A DNA stretch of 64,000 bases from Duganella sp. OV510 (GTDB lineage Bacteria > Pseudomonadota > Gammaproteobacteria > Burkholderiales > Burkholderiaceae_D), in assembly GCF_900100205.1 (NCBI RefSeq), contig NZ_FNEQ01000006.1:62001-126000 (forward strand), in the 5' to 3' direction. The position numbers and the translations under genes were made by a program. The notes under the pieces were generated by a model. That model saw nothing but the letters and a program-made list of their open reading frames with translations, had not been told where the DNA came from and searched no databases. Positions 43,681-52,534 of the stretch are shown here, one piece after another (position 1 is the first letter of the stretch; every line of letters begins with the position of its first letter).

Positions 43681-44268
43681 ATGAGCATTCTTCTCGTCAG
43701 CGGCAGCCCGTCGGCGCCATCGAGCACCGGCCGCTTGCTGGACCATGTCGGCGACAAGCTGGCCGCGCTGGGCCACCGCTACAGCAAGTTGCAAGTGCGC
43801 GACCTGCCGGCCAAGGCCTTGCTGCATGCGGATTTCGCTGACCTGAACCTGAAGCGTGCGATCGACGCGGTCGCCGAGGCGGACGCCATCGTGATCGCCA
43901 CCCCTATTTATAAGGCCTCGTACACCGGCGTGCTGAAAGCCTTCCTTGACCTGCTGCCGCAGGACGGCCTGAAGGACAAGCTGGTGCTGCCATTGGCCAC
44001 CGGCGGCAGCCAGTCGCACATGCTGGCGCTGGATTACGCGTTGCGCCCGGTGCTGCACGCGCTGGATGCGCGCCAGGTGTTCACCAGCATCTACGCCACT
44101 TCTCAGCAACTGACCTGGAATGATGTCAGCGGCCTGGCGGTGGACCCGGCGATTGCCTGGCGTGTCCAGGCCGGCGTGGATGCGCTGTCGTCTGCGCTGA
44201 ACGCGCTGCGTCAGCAGCCGGACGATGTCTTCGTCACGCAGGCGCAGCCAGTGCGCCTGGCCCGCTAA
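43681..44268 (+). CDS. ssuE: NAD(P)H-dependent FMN reductase SsuE
   Basis: 195 residues. Flavodoxin-like fold with LLVSGSPSAPSSTGRLLDHV, the mid segment ADAIVIATPIYKASYTGVLK and LPLATGGSQSHMLALDYALR, all SsuE hallmarks. It reduces FMN with NADPH and passes it to SsuD, and perhaps to the monooxygenase at 38632. First gene of ssuEADCB. GGGGA lies before the ATG. Confidence 0.93.
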   Translation: MSILLVSGSPSAPSSTGRLLDHVGDKLAALGHRYSKLQVRDLPAKALLHADFADLNLKRAIDAVAEADAIVIATPIYKASYTGVLKAFLDLLPQDGLKDKLVLPLATGGSQSHMLALDYALRPVLHALDARQVFTSIYATSQQLTWNDVSGLAVDPAIAWRVQAGVDALSSALNALRQQPDDVFVTQAQPVRLAR

Positions 44269-44278
44269 GGAGGCCGCG

Positions 44279-45262
44279 ATGAGCATCGAACAGAAACGCG
44301 CGGCACGCCGCCATACCCTGGGACTGCTGTTCGCGGCAGGCGTGATGGCGGCCAGCAGTTCGGCGCCGGCGCAGGCACAGGCGAAGCAGGAAGTGCGCAT
44401 CGGCTACCAGAAGTACGGCACGCTGACGCTGCTGAAAGGACGCGGCACGCTGGAGCAACGTCTCGCCTCGCGCAACGTCACCGTCAAATGGACGGAGTTC
44501 CCGGCCGGCCCGCAGCTGCTGGAAGGCCTGAACGTCGGCAGCGTGGACTTTGGCACTGTTGGCGAAGCGCCGCCGATCTTTGCGCAGGCGGCTGGCGCCA
44601 ACCTGGTTTATGTCGCCAACGAGCCGCCATCGCCGGGCAGCGAAGCGATTGTCGTGCCGAAGGATTCGAAGCTGCGCAGCGTCGCCGACCTGAAGGGCAA
44701 GAAGGTCGCGCTGAACAAAGGCTCCAACGTGCACTACCTGCTGGTGAAGGCACTGGAAAAGGCCGGCGTCGACTACAAGGATATCAATGTGGTCTACCTG
44801 CCGCCGGCGGATGCACGCGCCGCGTTCGAGCGTGGCGCCGTGGACGCCTGGGTGATCTGGGACCCGTTCCTGGCTGCCGCCGAGAAGCAGATCAGCGCCC
44901 GCGTGCTGGCCGATGGCAAAGGACTGGTGGCAAATCACCAGTTCTACCTGGCCGCGCGTCCATACGCGGAGAAGAACGGCGAAATTATCCGCATCCTGCT
45001 GGAGGAAATCGCCAAGGTCGATGACTGGGGCGCGAAGAATCCGAAGGAAGTGTCGCAGATCCTGGCCGCGCAGACCGGCCTTGATGTGGACGTGGTGGCG
45101 CTGGCCGCCTCGCGCTACAGCTATGGCGTCAAGCCTATCACCACCGAGGTGCTGGCGCAGCAGCAAAAGCTGGCCGACACTTTCGCCAACCTGAAGCTGA
45201 TCCCGAAACCTATCGCGGTCAAAGATGCACAGCTGCCGGCCAAACAGCTGGCGGCGCAATAA
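44279..45262 (+). CDS. ssuA: Aliphatic sulfonate binding protein SsuA
   Basis: 327 residues from ATG 44279 (AAGGAGG upstream; the frame continues into ssuE). Signal peptide ends near SAPAQAQA. EVRIGYQKYGTLTLLKGRGT, GSVDFGTVGEAPPIFAQAAG and WVIWDPFLAAAEKQI are typical of SsuA/TauA-type proteins, which capture alkanesulfonates in the periplasm for SsuBC. Confidence 0.94.
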   Translation: MSIEQKRAARRHTLGLLFAAGVMAASSSAPAQAQAKQEVRIGYQKYGTLTLLKGRGTLEQRLASRNVTVKWTEFPAGPQLLEGLNVGSVDFGTVGEAPPIFAQAAGANLVYVANEPPSPGSEAIVVPKDSKLRSVADLKGKKVALNKGSNVHYLLVKALEKAGVDYKDINVVYLPPADARAAFERGAVDAWVIWDPFLAAAEKQISARVLADGKGLVANHQFYLAARPYAEKNGEIIRILLEEIAKVDDWGAKNPKEVSQILAAQTGLDVDVVALAASRYSYGVKPITTEVLAQQQKLADTFANLKLIPKPIAVKDAQLPAKQLAAQ

Positions 45263-45271
45263 GGAATCAAG

Positions 45272-46423
45272 ATGTCTCTGAATGTTTTCTGGTTCATCCC
45301 GACGCACGGCGACAGCCGTTACCTTGGCACCTCGAAGGGTGCGCGCCCGATCGACGCCAACTACCTGAAACAGGTGGCGGTGGCAGCAGACACGCTGGGC
45401 TACGATGGCGTGCTGCTGCCGACCGGCCGTTCCTGCGAAGATGCGTGGGTGGTGGCCTCGTCGCTGATCCACGTCACGCAAAAGCTCAAGTTCCTGGTGG
45501 CGATCCGTCCGGGCCTGACCACGCCCGGCCTGGCAGTGCGCATGGCCTCGACCTTCGACCGCCTGTCCAATGGCCGTCTGCTGATTAACGTCGTCACCGG
45601 CGGTGATCAGGGCGAACTGGAAGCGGACGGCCTGTTTGCCGACCACGCCAAACGCTATGAGATTTCGGATGAGTTCATCCGCGTGTGGCGCGCCTCGCTG
45701 GCGGGCGAGGGCGGCGACAAGGGCTACGATTTCGAAGGCAAGCATATCACCGTCAAGGGCGCCAAGACGCTGTACCCGCCGGTGCAGAAACCGTACCCGC
45801 CGCTATACTTCGGCGGCTCGTCGGAGCCGGCGCATGAACTGGCGGCCGAACAGATGGACGTCTACCTGACCTGGGGCGAGCCGCCGGCTGCGGTCAAGGC
45901 GAAGCTGGATGACATCCGCGCGCGCGCCGCCAGGCATGGCCGCAGCGTCAAATTCGGCATCCGCCTGCACGTCATCGTCCGCGAAACCAATGAGGAGGCA
46001 TGGCGCGCCGCCGATGAGCTGATCAGCCATCTGGACGACGAAACCATTTCCAAGGCGCAGGCGGCGTTCGCCAAAATGGATTCAGTAGGACAGCAAAGAA
46101 TGGCAGCTTTGCACGGTGGCCGCCGTGACAAGCTCGAAGTATCCCCCAACCTCTGGGCCGGCGTGGGACTGGTGCGTGGTGGCGCCGGAACCGCGCTGGT
46201 GGGGGACCCCGACACCGTGGCCGCGCGTATCAAGGAATACGCCGACCTGGGTATCGAGACCTTTATCTTCTCGGGTTATCCGCACCTGGAAGAGTCGTAC
46301 CGTTTCGCGGAGCTGGTGTTCCCGCTGCTGGGCAAGGGCAAGGACCACGGCGAGCAATCGCTGACCGGCCCATTCGGCGAGATCATGGCCAGCGATATCG
46401 TGCCAAAGAAGAAGGCAGCATAA
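45272..46423 (+). CDS. ssuD: FMNH2-dependent alkanesulfonate monooxygenase SsuD
   Basis: 383 residues. [20 protein letters not shown] is the standard SsuD start; further [37 protein letters not shown], and [20 protein letters not shown]. It uses reduced FMN from SsuE and oxygen to cleave an alkanesulfonate into aldehyde and sulfite. Position 9 bp after ssuA and 1 bp before ssuC shows operon membership. Confidence 0.96.
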   Translation: MSLNVFWFIPTHGDSRYLGTSKGARPIDANYLKQVAVAADTLGYDGVLLPTGRSCEDAWVVASSLIHVTQKLKFLVAIRPGLTTPGLAVRMASTFDRLSNGRLLINVVTGGDQGELEADGLFADHAKRYEISDEFIRVWRASLAGEGGDKGYDFEGKHITVKGAKTLYPPVQKPYPPLYFGGSSEPAHELAAEQMDVYLTWGEPPAAVKAKLDDIRARAARHGRSVKFGIRLHVIVRETNEEAWRAADELISHLDDETISKAQAAFAKMDSVGQQRMAALHGGRRDKLEVSPNLWAGVGLVRGGAGTALVGDPDTVAARIKEYADLGIETFIFSGYPHLEESYRFAELVFPLLGKGKDHGEQSLTGPFGEIMASDIVPKKKAA

Positions 46424-46424
46424 G

Positions 46425-47195
46425 ATGAGCAAAGCGAAACCGCGCCAGAGCGCGTGGACTCCATGGGTGCTGCCGGTGCTGCTGATCGCAGTCTGGCAGC
46501 TGTCGTCGCAACTGGGCTGGCTGTCCAGCCGCATCCTGCCCGAACCTTGGGCGGTGGCCAAGGCCTTCTGGGCGCTGGCCGAATCGGGCGAGCTGTGGAC
46601 GCACCTGCGTACCAGCTTGTGGCGCGCAACCAGTGGCTTTGCCATCGGCGCCAGCCTGGGCCTGGCGCTTGGCCTGTTGACGGGCAGCTTCCGTGGCGCC
46701 GAAACGCTGCTCGACACCACGCTACAGATGATCCGCAATATTCCAGCGCTGGCGCTGATACCGCTCGTGATCCTGTGGTTCGGCATCGACGAAACGGCCA
46801 AGCTGTTCCTGCTGGCGGTGGGCGTGTTCTTCCCGGTGTACCTGAATACCTTTCACGGCATCCGCTCGGCGGACCAGGGACTGATTGAAATGGCGCGCAG
46901 CTATGGCTTGTCCGGCTGGCCGCTGTATCGCGATGTGATCCTGCCGGCGGCGCTGCCGTCTATCCTGGTCGGCGTGCGCTTCTCGCTTGGCCTGGTATGG
47001 GTGCTGCTGATTGTGGCCGAGACGATTTCGGCGCAGGCAGGCATCGGCTACATGACGATGAATGCCCGCGAGTTCCTGCAGACCGACGTGGTGCTGGTCG
47101 GCATCCTGCTGTACGCCTTGCTGGGCAAGGCTGCCGACCTGGTTTCGCGCGGCATGGAAAAGCACTTCCTGCGCTGGAATCCAGCCTACCGATAA
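46425..47195 (+). CDS. ssuC: Aliphatic sulfonate ABC permease SsuC
   Basis: 256 residues, six helices. [14 protein letters not shown] and the EAA-like segment [20 protein letters not shown] place it in the SsuC/TauC family; [20 protein letters not shown] is the next conserved part. It forms the membrane path for sulfonates with SsuA and SsuB. Confidence 0.94.
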   Translation: MSKAKPRQSAWTPWVLPVLLIAVWQLSSQLGWLSSRILPEPWAVAKAFWALAESGELWTHLRTSLWRATSGFAIGASLGLALGLLTGSFRGAETLLDTTLQMIRNIPALALIPLVILWFGIDETAKLFLLAVGVFFPVYLNTFHGIRSADQGLIEMARSYGLSGWPLYRDVILPAALPSILVGVRFSLGLVWVLLIVAETISAQAGIGYMTMNAREFLQTDVVLVGILLYALLGKAADLVSRGMEKHFLRWNPAYR

Positions 47196-47204
47196 GGAGA
47201 ACGC

Positions 47205-48017
47205 ATGTATATTTCAACCGCTTTATTCGATACGGGGGCGCTGCCGCGCGAGAGCGCGACCTGGACGTCGGCACAGCCGCCGCGCCGGCAGGGCGTGTCC
47301 CTGAACCTGCAAGGTGTGGGCAAGTCGTTCGGTCCGCGCCAGGTGCTGCACGATGTGGACCTTGAATTGCAGCCGGGCGAGTTTGTCGCCGTGGTGGGCC
47401 GCAGCGGTTGCGGCAAGAGCACGCTGCTGCGCGCGGTCGCCGGGCTGGAGACGGTGGAGCAGGGCAGCATCAAAGTGGGCGCTGGCAGCATCGCCGCCAG
47501 CATCCGCATCATGTTCCAGGAGGCGCGCCTGCTGCCGTGGAAGACGGTGCTGGAGAATGTCGCCATCGGCCTGCCACGTTCGCTGAATGCAGCTGCCGCG
47601 ACGCTGGCGACGGTTGGCCTGGCCGAGCGGGCGGATGACTGGCCGGCCGAGTTGTCCGGTGGCCAGCGACAGCGGGTGGCGCTGGCGCGTGCGCTGCTGC
47701 ATGAGCCGCAATTGTTGCTGCTGGATGAGCCGCTGGGCGCGCTGGATGCGCTGACCCGCATCGAGATGCAGCAGCTGATCGAATCCCTGTGGCTGTCGCG
47801 TGGCTTCACCGCCGTGCTGGTCACGCACGATGTGCAGGAGGCGCTGGCATTGGCCGATCGCGTCGTGCTGATCGAAGACGGCCGCATTACGCTGGACATG
47901 AAAGTCGACTTGCCGCGTCCGCGCGCGCGTGGCAATGCGGGTTTCGCCGCGTTGGAACAGCGCCTGCTGAGCCGCATTCTGCATCAAGAACCTTCGGCCT
48001 CGGCCATCGCGGCCTGA
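47205..48017 (+). CDS. ssuB: Aliphatic sulfonate ABC ATPase SsuB
   Basis: 270 residues, with AAGGAG before the ATG. Walker [13 protein letters not shown], signature [16 protein letters not shown], Walker [13 protein letters not shown]. SsuB-type Q-loop [14 protein letters not shown]. An N-terminal tail of about 30 residues ([13 protein letters not shown]) precedes the ATPase. Last gene of the ssu operon; a palindromic repeat that may terminate it follows 14 bases later. Confidence 0.94.
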   Translation: MYISTALFDTGALPRESATWTSAQPPRRQGVSLNLQGVGKSFGPRQVLHDVDLELQPGEFVAVVGRSGCGKSTLLRAVAGLETVEQGSIKVGAGSIAASIRIMFQEARLLPWKTVLENVAIGLPRSLNAAAATLATVGLAERADDWPAELSGGQRQRVALARALLHEPQLLLLDEPLGALDALTRIEMQQLIESLWLSRGFTAVLVTHDVQEALALADRVVLIEDGRITLDMKVDLPRPRARGNAGFAALEQRLLSRILHQEPSASAIAA

Positions 48018-48031
48018 TACACTCAGCATGA

Positions 48032-48051
48032 GTCCCGGCCTTCGCCGGGAC
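48032..48051. repeat. Short palindromic intergenic repeat, possible terminator
   Basis: GTCCCGG (48032-48038) and CCGGGAC (48045-48051) pair around CCTTCG. On the minus strand the element translates as VVPAKAGTH, the text that typical proteobacterial palindromic repeats (GTCCCGGCGAAGGCCGGGAC type) produce in false ORFs. It lies just after ssuB. No T-run follows. Confidence 0.7.
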
Positions 48052-48141
48052 GACAGCGCCAACACTGGCGCACGTCACACCTGCCTTTCGGCAGATCCCC
48101 CTGCGCCTGACCTTCCGTTATGATAATGCCACAGCGGTATG

Positions 48142-48156
48142 ATCGATTTTATCGAT
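48142..48156. promoter_or_regulatory. ATCGAT-TTT-ATCGAT inverted repeat upstream of yceI
   Basis: ATCGAT at 48142-48147 and 48151-48156 flank three Ts. The site ends 22 bases before the -35 box at 48179, a usual place for an activator. Confidence 0.45.
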
Positions 48157-48178
48157 ACTAAACCGGTAAATTTTTCGT

Positions 48179-48207
48179 TTTACAACTTTAGATGTCGCGA
48201 GCATAAT
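48179..48207 (+). promoter_or_regulatory. Predicted sigma-70 promoter of yceI
   Basis: TTTACA (48179-48184) and CATAAT (48202-48207) are separated by 17 bp. The leader to the ATG at 48253 would be about 40 nt with AGGAG 7-11 bases before the start. Confidence 0.6.
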
Positions 48208-48252
48208 CGTCCTCACTCGAACAATCTTGTTCACCACATTAGGAGTTTCTAA

Positions 48253-48819
48253 ATGAAAAAAATCGTTGCCTTGCTGCTCGCCGCTGGTGTTTCCCTGTCC
48301 GCCTTCGCCGCCCCTGAAACTTTCTCGTCGGACGAACATCACACGTTCTCCAGCTTCAGCTACAGCCACTTGGGCTTCTCGACCCAGCAAAGCCGCTTCA
48401 ACAACACCAAGGCCAAGTTCACCATTGACCGCGCCGCCAAGACCGGTTCGGTAGAAGCGACCATCGATGCGAAATCGGTCGACACCGGCTCGAAACTGTT
48501 CGATCAGCACATTCAGGGCGAACAATTCCTGGACACCGCCAAGTTCCCGACCATCAACTACAAGTCGACCAAGGTCAACTTCAAAGGCGACGTGCCGGCG
48601 ACCGTGGAAGGCAACCTGACCGTCAAAGGCGTCACCAAGCCAGTGACCCTGACCATCACCCACTTCAAATGCGCTGATCACCCAATGGCCAAGAAAATGG
48701 CTTGCGGCGCCAATGCTACCGCGACCATCAAGCGCACCGAATTCAACGCCGGCGCCTATGCACCGAACGTTGGCGATGAAGTGACCCTGACCTTCGCCAT
48801 CGAAGCACTGAAAGACTAA
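48253..48819 (+). CDS. yceI: YceI-family periplasmic protein
   Basis: 188 residues. Signal peptide MKKIVALLLAAGVSLSAFA, then a lipocalin-like barrel with YSHLGFSTQQSRFNNTKAKF, GEQFLDTAKFPTINYKST and GNLTVKGVTKPVTLTIT, all YceI signatures. The family binds polyisoprenoid lipids or quinones; its role is unsettled. It has its own promoter, so it is independent of the ssu operon. The next gene follows after an 89-bp gap. Confidence 0.93.
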   Translation: MKKIVALLLAAGVSLSAFAAPETFSSDEHHTFSSFSYSHLGFSTQQSRFNNTKAKFTIDRAAKTGSVEATIDAKSVDTGSKLFDQHIQGEQFLDTAKFPTINYKSTKVNFKGDVPATVEGNLTVKGVTKPVTLTITHFKCADHPMAKKMACGANATATIKRTEFNAGAYAPNVGDEVTLTFAIEALKD

Positions 48820-48908
48820 TTCGAGAGAACTGAGCTGGCCTCAATTCTCTGACACACTGCCGGCGCGGCACACCCACCGCGCCGGCATTTTATTTTCCAG
48901 GAGTCGTT

Positions 48909-50669
48909 ATGAAATTGAAGCAGCTCGCATGCGCGGCGGCCATCGCCTGCGCGTTCTCCGCGCAAGCAACCGACCTGATCATCACCAATGGCAAGGTCGC
49001 CACCATGACCAAAGAGGGCGCCTTCGCGCAAGCCCTGGCCATCAAGGATGGCAAAATTGAAGCGGTGGGCAGCAACGTCCAGATCCTCAAGCTCAAATCC
49101 CCAAACACGCAAGTCATCGATGCCGCCGGCAAGACCGTCATTCCCGGCCTGAACGACTCGCACCTGCACATCATCCGCGAAGGCCTGAACTACAACGCCG
49201 AGCTGCGCTGGGATGGCGTCACCTCGCTGAAGAAAGCGTTGCAGATGCTGAAGGAGCAGGCCGCGCGCACGCCGGATGGCGAGTGGGTCAAAGTGGTCGG
49301 CGGCTGGAACGAGTTCCAGTTTGAAGAGAAGCGCCTGCCGACGCTGGAAGAAATCAACGAAGCGGTGCCGGACAAGCCGGTATTCCTGCTGTATCTGTAC
49401 GGCCTGGGCTTCCTCAACAAGAAGGGCATCGAAACGCTGGGCTACGACGCCAACACCAAATTCAAGGATGGCGTAGTCGAGCTGGGCGCGGATGGCAAGC
49501 CGACCGGCAAGCTGATCGCCAAACCGAATGCCGCCATCCTGTACGGCACGCTGGCCAAAACCAATGTGCTGTCGCGCGCGCAGCAACTGAATTCGACCCA
49601 GCAGTATTACACGGAACTGAACCGGCTCGGCCTGACCAGCGCGATTGACGCCGGCGGTGGCGGCCAGGCGTATCCGGACGATTACGCCGTCAGCCTGGAG
49701 CTGGCCAAGGACGGCAAGCTGACCGTGCGCACCTCTTACTATCTGTTCGCGCAAAAGCCGGGCAAGGAACTGGAAGACTACCAGCGCTGGCTGACGCTGA
49801 CCAAGCCGGACAAGAACAACCATCTGTTCTATGCCAATGGCTACAACACCGAAGGCGGTGGCGAGAATCTGGTATGGAGCGCGGCCGACTTCGAGAACTT
49901 CCTCGAACCGCGTCCTGACATGCCGGCGCATATGGAAGGCGAGCTGGAGCCGGTGCTGCGTTTGCTGATCAAGAATCGCTGGCCGTTCCGCATCCACGCC
50001 ACGTATGACGAGAGCATCGACCGCGACCTGGCTGTGATCGAAAAAGTCAATAAAGATACGCCGCTGAATGGTCTGCGCTGGTTCTTCGACCACGCTGAAA
50101 CCATCAGCGACAAGCAGCTGGCGCGCGTGAAAGCGCTGGGCGGCGGCATCGCCGTACAGAACCGCATGTATTTCCAGGGCGAGCTGTACTGGAAACAATA
50201 CGGCGCGCAAACCCGCCAGATGCCGCCGATCAAGAAGATGCTGGAGATGAAGATTCCAGTGGGCCTGGGCACCGATGGCACGCGTGTATCGAGCTATGGC
50301 CCGTGGCCATCGATCTACTGGGCGGTCAGCGGCAAGACCGCCGGCGGCCTGCAAGTGTGGCAGCAGAAAGATATTCTGAGCCGCTACCAGGCACTGAAGC
50401 TGATGACGCAGGGCAGCGCCTGGATGAGCGGCGAAGAAAAGCTCAAAGGCACGCTGGCCAAAGGCCAATACGCCGACCTCGTGCTGCTGCCGGAAGACTA
50501 CTTCACGATGGACGTCGAGAAAATCAAGAACCTCGAATCCAGCCTCACCATCGTCAACGGCAAGGTAGTCTACGCAGCGCCGGAATACCAGCAATACGCC
50601 CCAGCCAAGCTGGACGTGCTGCCCGACTGGAGCCCAGTGAAATACTACGGCGGCTACCAGAACAAGTAA
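48909..50669 (+). CDS. YtcJ-like metal-dependent amidohydrolase (exported)
   Basis: 586 residues. Signal peptide MKLKQLACAAAIACAFSAQA. Amidohydrolase-3 features: DLIITNGKVATM start, metal site VIPGLNDSHLHI, second-metal His in RWFFDHAETI and final Asp in VGLGTDGTRVSSYGPWPSIY (core GLGTDGTRV). C-terminal GQYADLVLLPEDYF closes the beta-sandwich. The family hydrolyses formamides and cyclic amides; no substrate can be given. AGGAG lies upstream. Confidence 0.9.
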   Translation: MKLKQLACAAAIACAFSAQATDLIITNGKVATMTKEGAFAQALAIKDGKIEAVGSNVQILKLKSPNTQVIDAAGKTVIPGLNDSHLHIIREGLNYNAELRWDGVTSLKKALQMLKEQAARTPDGEWVKVVGGWNEFQFEEKRLPTLEEINEAVPDKPVFLLYLYGLGFLNKKGIETLGYDANTKFKDGVVELGADGKPTGKLIAKPNAAILYGTLAKTNVLSRAQQLNSTQQYYTELNRLGLTSAIDAGGGGQAYPDDYAVSLELAKDGKLTVRTSYYLFAQKPGKELEDYQRWLTLTKPDKNNHLFYANGYNTEGGGENLVWSAADFENFLEPRPDMPAHMEGELEPVLRLLIKNRWPFRIHATYDESIDRDLAVIEKVNKDTPLNGLRWFFDHAETISDKQLARVKALGGGIAVQNRMYFQGELYWKQYGAQTRQMPPIKKMLEMKIPVGLGTDGTRVSSYGPWPSIYWAVSGKTAGGLQVWQQKDILSRYQALKLMTQGSAWMSGEEKLKGTLAKGQYADLVLLPEDYFTMDVEKIKNLESSLTIVNGKVVYAAPEYQQYAPAKLDVLPDWSPVKYYGGYQNK

Positions 50670-50750
50670 TCCCGGCAGGCGGACCGCTGCGTTTTGCACC
50701 GGTCCACCTGAAGCGCCATCATTTAATTGCCGAATGATAGGAAGCTGACA

Positions 50751-50778
50751 TTGACTTTGTGCGAGCGTCGACCATACT
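50751..50778 (+). promoter_or_regulatory. Predicted promoter of the 75-residue gene
   Basis: TTGACT (50751-50756) and CATACT (50773-50778) with a 16-bp spacer lie 54 bases upstream of the ATG at 50832. Confidence 0.4.
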
Positions 50779-50831
50779 CCTTGAGCGCATCACCGATCGG
50801 GGCGGCAGCCTCTTACTTTTTATCAAGGATC

Positions 50832-51059
50832 ATGATGAACGTTACGCTAGTCCAAAGTCTGGAAGCGACCCCGCCGGTGTCCGTCTTCAAGCCCCGTCAA
50901 GATGAAGCCAGCAGCGCGATTGTTGAGCGCGGGATTGTGGTGCAAAACAGTTTCAACACCGTTTGCGCGATCGAATACATGAAGTCGCATAACGTGAGGC
51001 CACAGGTCATTGAACGAGTGCTATTGCACCCGGATCAACGCCGAAAATCCACGCATTGA
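50832..51059 (+). CDS. Small hypothetical protein
   Basis: 75 residues from ATG 50832 (a second ATG follows at once), with AAGGA 3-7 bases upstream. An open frame extends to 50727 but lacks a ribosome site. The middle QNSFNTVCAIEYMKSHNVRP looks like a short helical domain; no signal or membrane segment. I do not recognise a family. It is followed by the first copy of the repeated noncoding module. Confidence 0.6.
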   Translation: MMNVTLVQSLEATPPVSVFKPRQDEASSAIVERGIVVQNSFNTVCAIEYMKSHNVRPQVIERVLLHPDQRRKSTH

Positions 51060-51079
51060 TATGCGCGGCCAGCGTTTAG

Positions 51080-51277
51080 TTATGCACAAATCATGATGAC
51101 AAGAATTATTTTGAAAAATTTTCTCGTTACAATGAGTGATAATCTAAGTCATTGATTTTTAAAGGCTTTTGTTTTGCCCGTTGGATGGGCAGTTTATAGA
51201 AAAGCCCGCCGTTACAGGCCGTATCCGTTGTCAATGGGGGTATATCCACATAGATATCCACAGCATTTGTGGATATC
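51080..51277. repeat. Noncoding module copy A with DnaA-box-like 9-mers
   Basis: AT-rich gap of 255 bp without a gene. TTATGCACA at 51080-51088 fits the DnaA-box consensus TTWTNCACA. ATATCCACA (one mismatch) occurs at 51242-51250 and 51254-51262 and inverted at 51268-51276; the last two form a perfect 10-bp stem (GATATCCACA, 51253-51262). A small stem TGCCC/GGGCA lies at 51175-51191 and the 12-mer AGCCCGCCGTTA at 51203-51214. Copy B at 52324 has every element at the same offset. Confidence 0.75.
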
Positions 51278-51314
51278 CTAAAAAACGCTTATGGATCTGA
51301 TACTTAAGCGAAAC

Positions 51315-52208
51315 TTAAAGTGGTTTTTTCAAAGCCTGCAGGACGCTGCCGACAATGATGGTGCCGCCATCGTCGGGCGTTGCGGTGATCCGCAGGCGTA
51401 CTTCCTGTCCATCACGCCGCCAGGTGGTGATGACATCGGTCCAGGCTTCACCCTCATTTAGCGCTTTCAGCGCATCGACCAGCTGGTCGGCGGGATAGGG
51501 CGGGGCGTGCAACAGGCGCGGATCGGCTTCCAGCAGTTCTTCCCGGCTGAACTGGAATACGGTGCAGAATTTATCGTTCACTGCGGCAAAGCGGCCGTGC
51601 GCATCCAGCGTGGCAATCACGGCGTGCTGGTCGACCGCCGCCAGCAGCTTGCGTGCAGCGTCCAGCTCGGACTGCAGCGCGACCGTATGCTGATACGCCT
51701 CTTCCAGCCCGGCATAGGCGCGCAGCGAGGAAATGACCGTGGTGAACAGCTTGCGCGTGGTCAGGTCGGTCTTGCACCAGAAATCGTTGATGTCGTAGTC
51801 GAGGATGATGCTGTGTTCCAGCGCCTGTCCCGGCTGGCCGGTACGCAAGACGATGCGGACCAGGTTGTTATGCAGCGTGTCGCGGATCTGGCGTGCGACG
51901 TGCAGGCCGGCGTCGCTGGTTTCCATGATGACGTCCAGCAGCACCAACGCGATATCCGGCGTGTTGCGCAGCACGTTGAGCGCTTCCTCGCCGCTATACG
52001 CATGCAGGAAGCTCAGGCGGCGTCCCTGGAAGCAGGCGTTACTGAGCGAGAATTTGGTGACAACGTGAACGTCCACATCATCATCGACAATCAACACACG
52101 CCACGGCGGTGGCGCAGAGGCGGCGCTGGCGCCATCCGGGCGTGCTTCGCCGGCTGGCTGCGCTTCGTCCTCTATCATCCAATCGGTATCGTCGTCGTTC
52201 TGATTCAT
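51315..52208 (-). CDS. Response-regulator-like protein: receiver plus PAS, no output domain
   Basis: 297 residues from ATG 52208 (MNQNDDDTDWMIEDE). A receiver domain (residues ~37-170) has RVLIVDDDVDVHVVTKFSL, the phospho-Asp in LVLLDVIMETSDAGL and Lys in DFWCKTDL; this type heads REC-HD-GYP and REC-GGDEF proteins. A coiled link and one PAS domain (AVIATLDAHGRFAAVNDKFC) follow, and the protein ends there. It has no DNA-binding or enzyme domain, so it may act by protein contact. Noncoding module copies flank it on both sides. Confidence 0.85.
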   Translation of the reverse strand: MNQNDDDTDWMIEDEAQPAGEARPDGASAASAPPPWRVLIVDDDVDVHVVTKFSLSNACFQGRRLSFLHAYSGEEALNVLRNTPDIALVLLDVIMETSDAGLHVARQIRDTLHNNLVRIVLRTGQPGQALEHSIILDYDINDFWCKTDLTTRKLFTTVISSLRAYAGLEEAYQHTVALQSELDAARKLLAAVDQHAVIATLDAHGRFAAVNDKFCTVFQFSREELLEADPRLLHAPPYPADQLVDALKALNEGEAWTDVITTWRRDGQEVRLRITATPDDGGTIIVGSVLQALKKPL

Positions 52209-52323
52209 GCAGGCTATCCCATGGTAAGTCGAACTGGCCGAACTCCAGAGTGACACTATTCCTCGCCAGCACTTTTGTCAAAGGATTCCCTGTGCTGTGC
52301 AACAACGGTGTGTCGCTTCCCAC

Positions 52324-52521
52324 TTATGCACAGAAAATTTATTTTCAAGAGCGCGAAAAGCCGCCCGGCGGCGGCGATTTCAGTTTTATAAGTGTTTGAT
52401 TTTATTTGAGAAAATTTCTGCCTGTGGATTAGGCATTTTGTTGTAGAGCCCGCCGTTATTGGGTTTCTGGCCTGTCAAGAGGCGGTTATTCACACCCTTA
52501 TCCACAGTTGATGTGGATATC
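52324..52521. repeat. Noncoding module copy B with DnaA-box-like 9-mers
   Basis: The gap 52209-52534 (326 bp) has no gene. TTATGCACA (52324-52332), TTATTCACA (52486-52494) and TTATCCACA (52498-52506) all fit the DnaA-box consensus; TGTGGATAT (52512-52520) is an inverted near match. A stem TGCCT/AGGCA lies at 52419-52435 and the 12-mer AGCCCGCCGTTA at 52447-52458. The first 115 bases (52209-52323) hold nothing recognisable. The module ends 14 bases before the stop of the next minus-strand gene. Confidence 0.75.
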
Positions 52522-52534
52522 TGAAAAAACTACT

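Noticed and set aside
48816..50699. 627-residue minus-strand frame opposite the amidohydrolase
   Set aside because: The plus-strand gene has a signal peptide and metal-site motifs; the minus frame has none.
51253..51277. Rho-independent terminator at the 10-bp stem of module A
   Set aside because: No T-run follows the stem on either strand; the A-run on its right side is in the wrong place for the minus gene.
51242..52520. Chromosomal replication origin at the DnaA-box-like clusters
   Set aside because: No dnaA, dnaN, gyrB, rnpA or parAB gene is near and no AT-rich 13-mer array is evident; better viewed as a repeated module than as oriC.
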